Shown here: positions 54,427 through 64,000 of the stretch, piece after piece
Layout: every line of letters begins with the position of its first letter
How positions within the stretch are numbered: position 1 is the first letter of the stretch
Assembly: GCF_048544455.1 (NCBI RefSeq)
Contig: NC_133538.1
Location: forward strand, 40,559,969 to 40,623,968
DNA: 64,000 bases
DNA from: Silene latifolia
Lineage: Eukaryota; Streptophyta; Magnoliopsida; Caryophyllales; Caryophyllaceae
Direction of reading: 5' to 3'
Notes under the pieces: model-generated
Database searches by the model: none
The model's input: only the letters and a program-made list of their open reading frames with translations
What the model was told of the DNA's origin: nothing
Program-made: the position numbers and the translations under genes

Positions 54427-57400
54427 ACCCCTGTTTTGGGTCATATGCTTATCTTTTGACATTCGTTGCATATTATGTTTAATTCAAAGTTGTTATTTTA
54501 CTTCTTTATGCATTGTTTTACATGTAAGTTGGTCTTGATACGTAAGTTACCCAATCTTATGGGGTGGTGAGTGGCACCTTATGGTGAGTATGAGTTTGGT
54601 GGGAGGAGATGAGCTATATGTGGTTGTGTTGAGAAGTGGAAAAAGAAAAAGAATATTGATGAGTTGATTGAGGCATGGTGCAAGTTTTGGTGAGACGTGG
54701 TGAGTGATTTATTCGCGAAATTGAGTGATGTGAAAGTAAGTGAAAGTGGGTAAGGGATGATGTGGGTCTAAGGAACGTGAGAATGAAAAGATTGAAAGGA
54801 AGGTTTGGATAGTGGCAACTTGAGATGTGTAAAGAATTATGGAGTGAGATGGTTAGGAGTCGTGTGGGTCAGGAATTTATGTAGTGAAAGTTCGTTTTAA
54901 AGAGGTTGAGAAGAGTGGTATATAGTGAACTTTATGGAGACATGTTGCGAGGTGGATTTGTAGACAGTGAGTGAGTTTGGGAGATTTGGTTTATTAAGAG
55001 GTGAAACTACGTGTGATTTCTTTGGGCATTTAACGGCATGAAATAAAGTTGTTTAAACAGTGAACGTTGATTTTATGGATAGGTTAGTGACAAGTGTGAG
55101 CGATAACATAATAAGAGAAGATCCATGGTAAGAAAGAGTGAGATGATATCGACATGAAATAATGGGATTTGAGCTTTGGTGGAATGAGAAGGTAACCGGA
55201 GCACTAAAGAATTAGATAGAAGTAATAAGGAGTTGAACTATTAGATGGTATTGTTGAGTATAAAGAGAAAAGAAGGATAAAAGTAAGTTGAGAAAAATGT
55301 TCACCGGAGTTATGTGACATAAAAGTAAGGAATCGTCGAGATGTATGATACTGTTAAGAGTAAGTAAGTTAATGGTTATATACAGAAGTGTCAGGACAAC
55401 ATGATTAATCATGAGTTTAGAGGAATTAAGGGAGTATGAAGTTGGTGGAGTATTTGCACGATACGAGATTTTTGGTGGAGAGTTAGATGATGATGCAATT
55501 AAGATAGTATTGGGAATAATGTTGAGGTAATTTTGTGGATGGGTTTGATGTTCGTTATTTGGAATGTTAACCAAAAATAGGAGAAAAACCATGTTATTTT
55601 GATATGAGTGTAAGAAGTTTGATATACGAGCAGTGGTGGCATTGTGGTGTTATCACTAGTGGTTAAGAGTGATGGTATATTAGAAAGGTAGCAATTCTAA
55701 AGAGGCTGATTTGGTAGGGACCTGATTGTTGTGTATGATTGTGAGAGGGTATAAGATGTGGTTAGATGAGGCGGATGCTAATCGTTGAATAGTAAAGGTA
55801 TGGTTATATTTGGCAGGAAGTGATGGTTGTGCGAATGGGGGAATATGTTATGAGGGGCATATGAGTTAAACTCGGGCGACAGGTAACCTTTATCGAGTGG
55901 TAACTTACGTGGTCAGGATTGACTAGTTGATTGTGATTACGGGTCTATGCTATGTGTAAATGTTTGTGTGAGGTTCTGACCTCACAAGAAGTGGTATGGT
56001 GTGATAATTATAAAGTTGTTTTATGAATGTTCTGTAATATATATGTTGGGCACGGTAACTTAATTGAATGATATCCAAAAAGGTAATAATTTGATTAATT
56101 GACATGGCTAGTTATAATTTTATGTGTATTAATAACACATGTGTATTCCGTGAAATGGTAGAGATGATGTTCATGAGATGCTTATTTGTGTATCCATATA
56201 ATATGTTGCGTGGTGACTTAATAAAGTGGATTTGAGTAAATTTTTCTTGTCTGAGAAGTTATGCTGAGTCAGTGTTTATGGGAATTGTATGCAGTTGTGA
56301 TGTCTATCGGTGTGGTTGTGGTGCCTCGGGTGGTGATCCGGGCACGATATTTAGTGTTGTGATGCGGGTATTTTCGCACTGCGGTGTGGCTATTGGTGGC
56401 GGTGTTGTGATGCCGTCACCGGATGTGGAGGAGTAGGCAGGATGTTTATAATTCGAGTTTCGAAAGTACATACCAGTTATACATAGATTGTTGTTTTGTT
56501 TGATGTTGCTCCTGCGAGTTTCGGTTGGTGCGAGATAGACAGTTGTTGTCTTGTTTATTGATGTTTCTTACCGATTCGATTTTGGTATGAGAGTAGAGTA
56601 TGATATGAAGAGAGTTGTATATGTTTTCGTTGTTGTCATGGTATAGTGACATTCTGTTGATGGGACACAGTCGTCAGAAGTTGTTATAGTACTTTTGATC
56701 TTGTTTTAAGATGAGGCTTTAGACATAGTCATGGTAAGTGATCGGTGGAACATGTGTTGTATTGATCCGGATGCTGCAGTGGTTCATAATCGATTTTGGG
56801 ACAAAGAGTGTAGGGTGTCGGGAATTAGTGCCATGTTAAGTTTTGTATGAGTTTTGCGGTAATAAAGAAAAGAACTTGAGGATCTAGTGTGAGTGTACGT
56901 AACAAGTGTGGATCGTGAGTTATGCTTTTGACGATAAGAGTTTTATGTAGTTTATATAGAGAGGTGTGTCATATTGCGGTAATAGGGAACAAGTGAAGTT
57001 TTGGATTAAGTTAAGGATTTTGTGGTATAGGTTAGGTGGTGTGACGAGTGAAGTGAAGTATGAGAGTTGTTTAAGTAAGAGAGCCTTGGATATGTGCATG
57101 GCGAGTGTTTAGGTTCTAGGTAGTTATCTTTGACATGCGGTGGTGATGAGGATAATGAAAAGATATATCTAGGATTTAGTATTAGTGAGTTACGAGGACG
57201 TAACATTTATCTTAAGAGGAGTAGGATGCGATAAAAGAGATTTTGATGGTTGTACATATGGTAGTATATTTGGAAGTAGAGTGTTGGTGTAGCATAAGAT
57301 ATGGATTTGTATATGTTGTGGTTGATAGTGTTAAAAGGTCATGGACGTGCTTGTAGTAGTTCGATGTTAGGAATGCGAGAATACTTCGATAGTGTTGACA

Positions 57401-57736
57401 GTTGGATGATGAGGTTATGAGTGTGAGTAAACTTCGAGGACGAAGTTCCTTTTAAGGGTGGTAGAATGTAACATTTCGTTTGATGTTTATGTAGTTGGTT
57501 ATGTATGGAGTTAGTGTCGGGAGGGTTTCTGATGTAGTTGATACGACATCGTGAGCGAGGTGTGGAGGTAGGAATAGTTGGTAGAGTTGGTGTTAAGAGT
57601 TCATGGTTTCATGTTCTGTAAGTTGGGGTTTTGTTTTGAGTTCTTAGTAGCTTTGTTGCGTCTTGACCGAGTTAGTATGGTTGTTTTTATGTATGGATTG
57701 AACTTCGGGGACGAAGTTCTTTTAAGGAGAGAAGAC

Positions 57737-58983
57737 TGTAATACTCCGTATTTATAAGTCTTGGGGTACTCTATCGAGTAGGCCTTACTCTGTCGAGTAA
57801 GGGTGAGTTGTGTTTTAAAATAGTTTCTGGCCTGTTGGGTACTCGATCGAGTAGCTGGGGTACTCGATCGAGTAACTTGGGTACTCGATCGAGTAGCCGG
57901 TTTTACGGGGAGTTTTCTCGGGTTTTGTTAATTATGCGATTAAGGTATATAAGGTTTGTCGTCATTATTCTAAATCACTTTTGCAAAACCTAAATTACTG
58001 TTTAAGAGAGAAAGCAAGCAAGTCCTTCATCCTAATCGCATTATTAGCAATACCCGGAGTTTGGAAGGTCAGATCTCGTCGTTGGTTATACCGTTGAGTT
58101 CCTTGCGTCGAGGGAGGAGGTTTTATAGAAGAGGCTTTTTGACACAGCTGTAGAGACCGTCTAATAATTGTGCTTTCCAGGTAGGATTTCCTACTCAGTA
58201 TTAGTCCCATAATGGGATGATTGTTGATGTGTTGAGATTGATTGTTTGATATAGTAATTGTATTGTGACGGCTGCGATTGTGATTGTACACTGTTGATAG
58301 ATTCAGACGGTTGTTGATATTGTGATTGTGATTGGTTGCCTATGGTTCTCGAGATGCGTTCTCGGCTGAGTGGAGTCACTTGCGGGAGTGGCTTCACGCC
58401 CTAGTTTCGCCCTTCGTGGAACCCGCCACAGAAGGGATGTGCACATTAATGGACGGGGTTATCGCTCACTATGTGGAGCGGGATTTGGTGGGTGCAGTGC
58501 GGTCCCCCATCGGCGGTGGTGGTCCGTGGACGATCGGTGATTGAGATGATTGGAGTTGGTTGGTTGTGTATGTGTGATTAAGGTAAGCCGTTGTTTATCT
58601 TATTGTATATATATTTAGTGAATTGTGTGATTAGTATCGACCCGTTTAAATGTTTTAAAAATTGTGGTGATCCATTCGGGGTGGTGAGCGTTGCTTGCGG
58701 TATATCTTGGATACGCGTGGGATCTAGCTGGGGATGGAGTCATCACATATCTGAGTCTTTAGTCTTCCGCTGTGTTTGTTAGGACAGTTCCTTTCAGTTG
58801 GTTTATAGTTGGAGAACTGTTGTATTTTGCTTACGGTTGGTTTTGTTATGTAATCGCTAAAACTTATTTAATAAAGTATGTTTCTTCATTGTCTTATGAT
58901 TATCATGCCTCGGGTAACCGAGATGGTAGCATCCTTATACCTGAGTGGTCCTGGTAAGGCACTTGGAGTATGGGGGTGTTACA
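57737..58983 (+). repeat. 3' LTR of the LARD
   Basis: Same as the 5' LTR but with three palindromes (57840, 57861, 57882; 21 nt apart) instead of four. It also has several small indels between 58430 and 58710. Ends GGGGGTGTTACA, followed by TAAAC. Confidence 0.95.
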
Positions 58984-58988
58984 TAAAC

Positions 58989-61172
58989 TGTGTGATACAC
59001 CAGAACAGGTACATAATGCTTTTCTGGAATATTATCAGGGCCTGCTTGGAGCTAATAAGGAGACAAAAAGGGTAAACAGGAGAATAATTGAGAAATGGAC
59101 CAGATGTAATGCTGATCATCATACCCTGCTGAGCAGACCAGTCACTGGTAAGGAGGTAAGGGATATATTGTTTGGAATTCCTGACATCAAGTCCCCTGGA
59201 CCTGATGGCTTCACAAGTAAGTTCTTCAAAGATGCTTGGGGTGTTATAGGTGGAGATATAGTAACTGCTGTCCAAGATTTTTTTATTCACAAGAAACTTC
59301 TCAGGCAAATCAATGCTACAACCCTTACACTTGTTCCCAAATGTGAGAGACCTCAGAGTGTTTTACAGTTTCGTCCTATAGCATGCGGCAATGTCATTTA
59401 CAAAATTATTTCTAAGCTGCTGTGTTCCAGATTAGCTGATGTCTTGCCTAGCATCATTGATCAAAACCAGGGGGCTTTCATTCAAAATAGGAGCATCCAG
59501 GAGAACATTCTTATTTGCCAAGACCTGATAAGACTTTATGAAAGACCTAATGCTACTCCTAGGTGTATGTTCAAGATAGACCTGCAAAAAGCTTATGATA
59601 CAGTGGAATGGACTTTTGTTGAACAGCTGCTAGATGCATTTAACTTCCCCCACTGACTTTAAAGAGATGGTATTGCAGTGTATCACTACTGCAAGCTTTT
59701 CTTTATCTCTAAATGGGGACATGTTTGGGTATTTTCAAGGTAAGAGAGGTCTTAGACAGGGGGATCCTCTTTCTCCCCTTATTTTTACCTTATGTATGGA
59801 GTGCCTTACCAGGACTTTGAAATATGCAGCAGAGAAGTATGAGTTTAACTACCACCCACTATGCAAAGAAATCAAACTGGCAAATCTAATGTTTGCAGAT
59901 GATGTTCTCCTGTTCAGTAGAGGGGATGCCTGTTCCATGATGCTCTTACTAAGATCCTTTTCTACCTTTTCTAAGGCATCTGGACTACAGGTAAGTGCTA
60001 CCAAATCGAATGCTTATTTCGAAGGAGTACCAGAGAACATCAAACAGGATATTATGAGAGTGTCTGGGTTTGTGGAGGGACTGCTGCCTTTCAAATACCT
60101 TGGGATGCCTATACAGACCACAAGACTGAAGAAAAATGACTGTGAGTGCTTGGTAGAAAAGATATGCAGTAGAATACACAATTATGGGGTAAAAAAAATT
60201 CTCTTATGCTGGGAGACTGGTGCTGGTAAAGTCAGTGCTCTCAACATTGCATTCATATTGGGCCTCAATGTTTGTGCTCCCAAAAGGAATCATCAGTAGA
60301 ATAGAAGCTACTTGCAGAAATTTCTTATGGGACAATAGTTTTGATTACAGGAGGGCACCACTGGTAGCTTGGGAAAAAGTGAGCTGTTCTAAAGAAGAGG
60401 GAGGATTAGGGCTAAAAGACCAGGAAACTATGAACAAGGCTATGATAGGCAGATTGGTTCATTGGATAATAGAAGAGAAGGATTCAATTTGGGTGAAGTT
60501 GGCACATAAGAACTACCTAAAAGGGAAGGCTTGGCTGAATTATAAACCTTCTGCTAACTCCAATGGGTTTGGAGAAGGATTTGTAAAGTTAAGGAAGAGA
60601 TGCTCCCTGGGTATAATGATGGCACATGGACTGCACAGTCCAAGTATGTTCCTGCTATGGGCTATGAATGGCTCAAGGATAGGAAAACGGATGTTACTTG
60701 GTCTAAATGGATATGGAATGAGCAAGTGGTACCAAAGCATCAATTTGTGGGGTGGTTATATGCACATGGAGCTATGAGGACTAAGGATAAACTGATTAAA
60801 TATGGAATGAAGGTTGATGACAACTGCTTCTTGTGCAATCAGGCTGCTGAAAGTTTGGACCATTTACTATGTGACTGCATATACAGCAGAGGGGTCGTGC
60901 AGGAGGTGAGTCAGAGGATGAAGATTGCATTTCCTGTCACTGATATGTTAGACTGGTGCACTCAGAGGACAGGTACAAATCTGTAAAAGGGGGTGCAGCT
61001 TGCTTTGCTGTGGGGAATTGTGTATAAAGTTTGGGAGCAGAGGAACAAAAGCAGAATGGAGGGGATATTGCTAAGGCCTAAAAGAGTAGTCAGTTAAGTT
61101 ATTGAGGAGATTAAAGCAAGACTACAAGGAAGAGATTTTAGAATAATCACAAAGACGGACTTAGATTGGTTA
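58989..61172 (+). pseudogene. LINE ORF2, reverse transcriptase and C-terminal part
   Basis: Resumes as LCDTPEQVHNAFLEYYQGLL. RT segments: IKSPGPDGFTSKFFKDAW, TLTLVPKCERPQSVLQFRPI, QNQGAFIQNRSIQENI, FKIDLQKAYDTVEW, then a frameshift at about 59650, GKRGLRQGDPLSPLIFTLCM and the catalytic FADD (about 59897). Further frame changes lie near 60220 and 60600. The end is the zf-RVT type: WSKWIWNEQVVPKHQFVGWL, NCFLCNQAAESLDHLLCDC. Stops at 60984 and 61096 precede the last residues. It is not functional. Confidence 0.9.
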
Positions 61173-61362
61173 TAAAGCAAGGAATTATATATAATAGACA
61201 ATCAATGATGCTTGATAGACATATGTACCTTATTTTTTGATATTTAATATACATACTCACATTTTACCAAAAAAAAATACCTCTAGATATAAGGTAGTTT
61301 TTGACAAAAAAAAACTCATATAGTAAATCAACACCTATGTGTATTGGGAATTTGTCGACTTC

Positions 61363-61534
61363 TTTTTTTTTTTTTTGGGTGACGAGAGAACCGCAGCCGC
61401 TACTTTCGGTGTGCACTGAGTAAACCCAGGTAAGCCACCCGAGGGTGACAGGCTCGAAGTCTATAAGGCATGGACTCAGGCCAAAGAATGCTCCACAATA
61501 TTGTGCTCTTGAGGAGGCGTGAACCTGGATCTTC
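61363..61534 (-). mobile_element. SINE, minus strand, about 172 bp
   Basis: On the plus strand it begins with a T run of about 15 (the A tail of a minus-strand element) and is flanked by an 18 bp direct repeat TGGGAATTTGTC(G/A)ACTTC (61345-61362, 61535-61552) with one mismatch. The 3' part reads, on its own strand, GTAGCGGCTGCGGTTCTCTC then GTCACCC and the A tail. GGTTCACGCC near its 5' end could be a pol III B box. I could not find a convincing A box. Confidence 0.8.
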
Positions 61535-61552
61535 TGGGAATTTGTCAACTTC

Positions 61553-62102
61553 GGTAAATCAAAATTGTTATATCACGCGATCTATTTTACTTGTTATGCC
61601 GCTACTTTTTCAATTTTTTTTTGCCCTTGGACTTTCAAATTAATTTAACTAAAAAATAAATATCGTTTTAACGGAAATGTATTTTGGAGACGGATTTTGA
61701 AATAATAAAATTATCGTTTTATAGTTATTGGATTTCGGCGACGTTTTTTTACAATAACTAATTATTGTATTATCGAATGATTTTTTATGACGGTTTTTAT
61801 TATATCCAATTATCGCTTTGTCGTAAATGAATTTTGGAAACGGTTTTTAGAAAAATTAATTAAATGTGTACACGGTCCAAAAAGACGTATTTTCCAGCAA
61901 CTATCGCACTTTCTCAATTTCACATTTTTCACCCAACTCCCTCATTCATTCATTCTTACCTTTTCCTTCTTCATATTTCTAATTCAAATTCTACTCTTTT
62001 TTTTTCAAAGCTAAATTTAAAAAATCCAACAACAACAAAATCAATCATTCATACACAACTTTCAAATCAAAACAAGTACTATAAGGTATACATCTTCCTT
62101 GC
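61553..62102. other. AT-rich intergenic stretch with a degenerate tandem repeat
   Basis: At about 61675-61865 three to four loose copies of roughly 55 bp recur, each with TTTTGGAGACGGATTTT-like sequence followed by AATTATCG.TTT.TCG. The rest shows no coding signal. Confidence 0.55.
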
Positions 62103-62995
<893 letters not shown>

Positions 62996-62999
62996 ATAT

Positions 63000-64000
63000 T
63001 TGTTAATTTTACTTTCTAATTAGATTAGATCTTATTAATTTAGTCATCTTAATTAAGTAGTCTATTTCCCCCCCTATCTTTCGATCTTATCGGGTCGGTC
63101 AATTCCTAAGCATTCAACTAGTCGCGTGCACTCGATTCGTCAAATATAGCAATTAAATTAATTAAAACGAAACTGATCTCACGTGAGCCGGTCGATCGAC
63201 CAGGGTAGGCAGTCGATCGACCATGGCGCGACTCAGGTCTACGAATTTCTATGCCGCGTACGCTACAGGTCCCCTACATTCTAGCACAAAGGGTTTAGCT
63301 ACTCATGATGATGATAATAACAGCAATAAAATTAACAAATAAATCAAACGAATTCATAATTAAACTAACTAATTAAATAACTATCATGAAACGATAAATT
63401 GGCTTTGGGAAATCTAACCTAGCAATTCTAATCTATGAATGAATGAAAGCAACGAAACTGAATAATGGAACAGAGAAATACCGTAAAGGATTGAAGAGAA
63501 AAGATCAAACCCAATGCAAAAGAAAACTTTATTGACGAAAGAATAATCTAAGCTAATGAAATAATCAAAAGTTCAGCTTCCGTGTTTTGAACCCTAATTA
63601 ATTCGATGCCCTGTTGCAGTAGGGAGGAGTTACGTTATATAGATAGTCATACGTAACTTTATTCCTAAAACCTAATTACAATGGGCTTCGGAATTCTAAT
63701 TAAATCTTGCGCGTAGAGTCGTGGGGTGGTCGATCGACCACTGGGACCAGTCGATCGACCACTCTCTTTCCTGCAGACTTTTGTTCAGCATTCTGACAGT
63801 CTATAGACCACGTAGGTCAGTCTATAGACCACTGTAGCTAGTAGTCCGCTTCTAAATTCTCCATAAATCTATTTCCAGGCCTTGAAACGCGCGCCAAGTT
63901 CATTTCTTGAGTAAATACTTCATGTCAAATAATATGCCAAGTACTCGGGGACGGATTCGGTTCAATTTCCGCTGGATTCTTCACATTTCTGCAATATTGC
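63000..64000 (-). repeat. LTR of the element 2 family, minus strand, cut by window end
   Basis: The reverse strand matches the element 2 LTR from about LTR position 120 (GCAATATTGCAGAAATG..., CGAATCCGTCCCCGAGTAC) to about position 1180 (GACTAAATTA). Palindrome pairs at 63191/63212, 63729/63750 and 63799/63820, each 21 nt. Its first ~120 bases lie beyond the window and its other end stops at the LINE fragment. Divergence from element 2 is clearly greater than between the two element 2 LTRs. Confidence 0.85.

Larger units (their letters stand above)
53180..57736 (+). other. LARD interior without coding sequence
   Basis: About 4.5 kb with no gag or pol similarity in any frame. G/T-rich on this strand. 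It holds an (AT)n tract (53511-53592), a palindrome array (54259-54426) and two similar purine-tract blocks: CTTCGAGGACGAAGTTCC at about 57429 followed by AAGGGTGGTAGAATGTAAC, and CTTCGGGGACGAAGTTCT at about 57704 followed by the 3' LTR. The first looks like the original polypurine tract and LTR start of an ancestral element. Confidence 0.8.
51889..58983 (+). mobile_element. coding-less LTR element (LARD) inside the LINE
   Basis: LTRs 51889-53165 (1277 bp) and 57737-58983 (1247 bp), TGTAATACTCC to GGGTGTTACA, target duplication TAAAC (51884-51888, 58984-58988). PBS TGGTATCAGAGC. The 4.57 kb interior has no gag or pol. The purine tract and CTTCG.GGACGAAGTTC context before the 3' LTR resemble chromovirus (Tekay/Del-type) gypsy elements. 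Palindrome TACTCGATCGAGTA occurs in arrays in LTRs and interior. It depends on another element for movement. Confidence 0.92.
49411..61274 (+). mobile_element. full-length LINE (L1-like), split by an LTR element
   Basis: Target duplication AAATACCTCTAGA at 49398-49410 and 61275-61287, with an A run ending the element (about 61269-61277). Short 5' UTR, ORF1 with a zinc knuckle and ORF2 with endonuclease, RT and a C-terminal Cys/His domain. The LTR element 51889-58983 interrupts ORF2. Without it the LINE is about 4.8 kb. It inserted in the right TIR of the Mutator-like element. ORFs contain several stops and shifts. Confidence 0.92.
48831..61317. mobile_element. Mutator-like MITE (about 0.6 kb) enlarged by nested insertions
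   Basis: Flanked by a 9 bp direct repeat ATATAGTAA (48822-48830, 61318-61326). The ends are inverted: left GTCAAAAACTAGCTTATATT, right (other strand) GTCAAAAACTACCTTATATC. The inverted repeat continues inward to TTTTGGT.A.TAACTACCTGTGC (left near 49017-49040, right near 49315-49343), so TIRs are about 115-140 bp. 9 bp duplication plus long TIRs indicate a non-autonomous Mutator-like element. The right TIR is split by the LINE (49411-61274), the left by a Stowaway MITE. Confidence 0.85.

Noticed and set aside
54000..57400. Possible hidden gag-pol in the LARD interior
   Set aside because: No zinc knuckle, protease DSG/DTG, RT YVDD/FADD-type or integrase motif could be found in any frame offered by the sequence.

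Overview
This is a plant nuclear DNA window, most likely from a eudicot. The evidence is one intact intron-rich gene for translation initiation factor eIF3b with GT-AG introns, tRNA-iMet and tRNA-Asp primer binding sites, Athila-type Ty3/gypsy and Ty1/copia elements, Stowaway and Mutator-like MITEs, a LINE and a SINE. I saw no prokaryotic genes. The species cannot be named from this sequence.

Layout, left to right. (1) 1-37975 is a nested stack of LTR retrotransposons. An Athila-like element (element 1, 5' end outside the window; integrase at 8-694, env-like gene at 1197-2827, 3' LTR at 22040-22792 plus two bases at 37974-37975) is interrupted by element 2 (3746-21426), a gypsy element with gag and protease but no pol. 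Element 2 is split by a complete 9.1 kb copia element (5963-15045, target duplication CTCGC). Two bases before its end, the element 1 LTR is split by element 3 (22793-37968, target duplication CCTAT), an Athila-like element with gag-pol and an uninterrupted 426-codon env-like ORF. The 5' LTR of element 3 holds a 3.57 kb solo LTR (22904-26477, TTGGT). (2) 37976-41046 is an internally deleted copia element with a Stowaway MITE in its 3' LTR. It lies against a CNL-type resistance-gene remnant (41047-42206) that holds a 362 bp MITE. (3) 43138-48663, minus strand, is the eIF3b gene: 11 exons, 709 residues, apparently intact. (4) 48831-61317 is a Mutator-like MITE, 167 bp upstream of the eIF3b start codon. 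It was filled by a Stowaway MITE and a full-length LINE (49411-61274), and the LINE by a coding-less LTR element (51889-58983, TAAAC). (5) 61318-64000 holds a SINE, a minus-strand fragment of the same LINE family with a long (AT)n tract, and a minus-strand LTR of the element 2 family.

The most striking signal is a layout shared by unrelated LTR elements. Each family carries its own short palindrome (GTCGATCGAC and GTCTATAGAC in element 2; TACTCGATCGAGTA in the LARD; CCCCGATCGGGG in element 1). The palindromes come in pairs or short arrays at 19-21 nt spacing, almost always exactly 21. They occur both in the LTRs and in the internal region, often just after the last gag/pol codon. A second RNA-like signal is a trio of hairpins at 35894-36064 in element 3, with a constant core, GNRA-type loops and outer stems that differ in sequence but keep pairing.

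Apart from eIF3b and the element 3 env-like ORF, every coding region is broken by frameshifts and stops. The window is a record of sequential insertion, with one living gene whose proximal promoter is squeezed between transposons.
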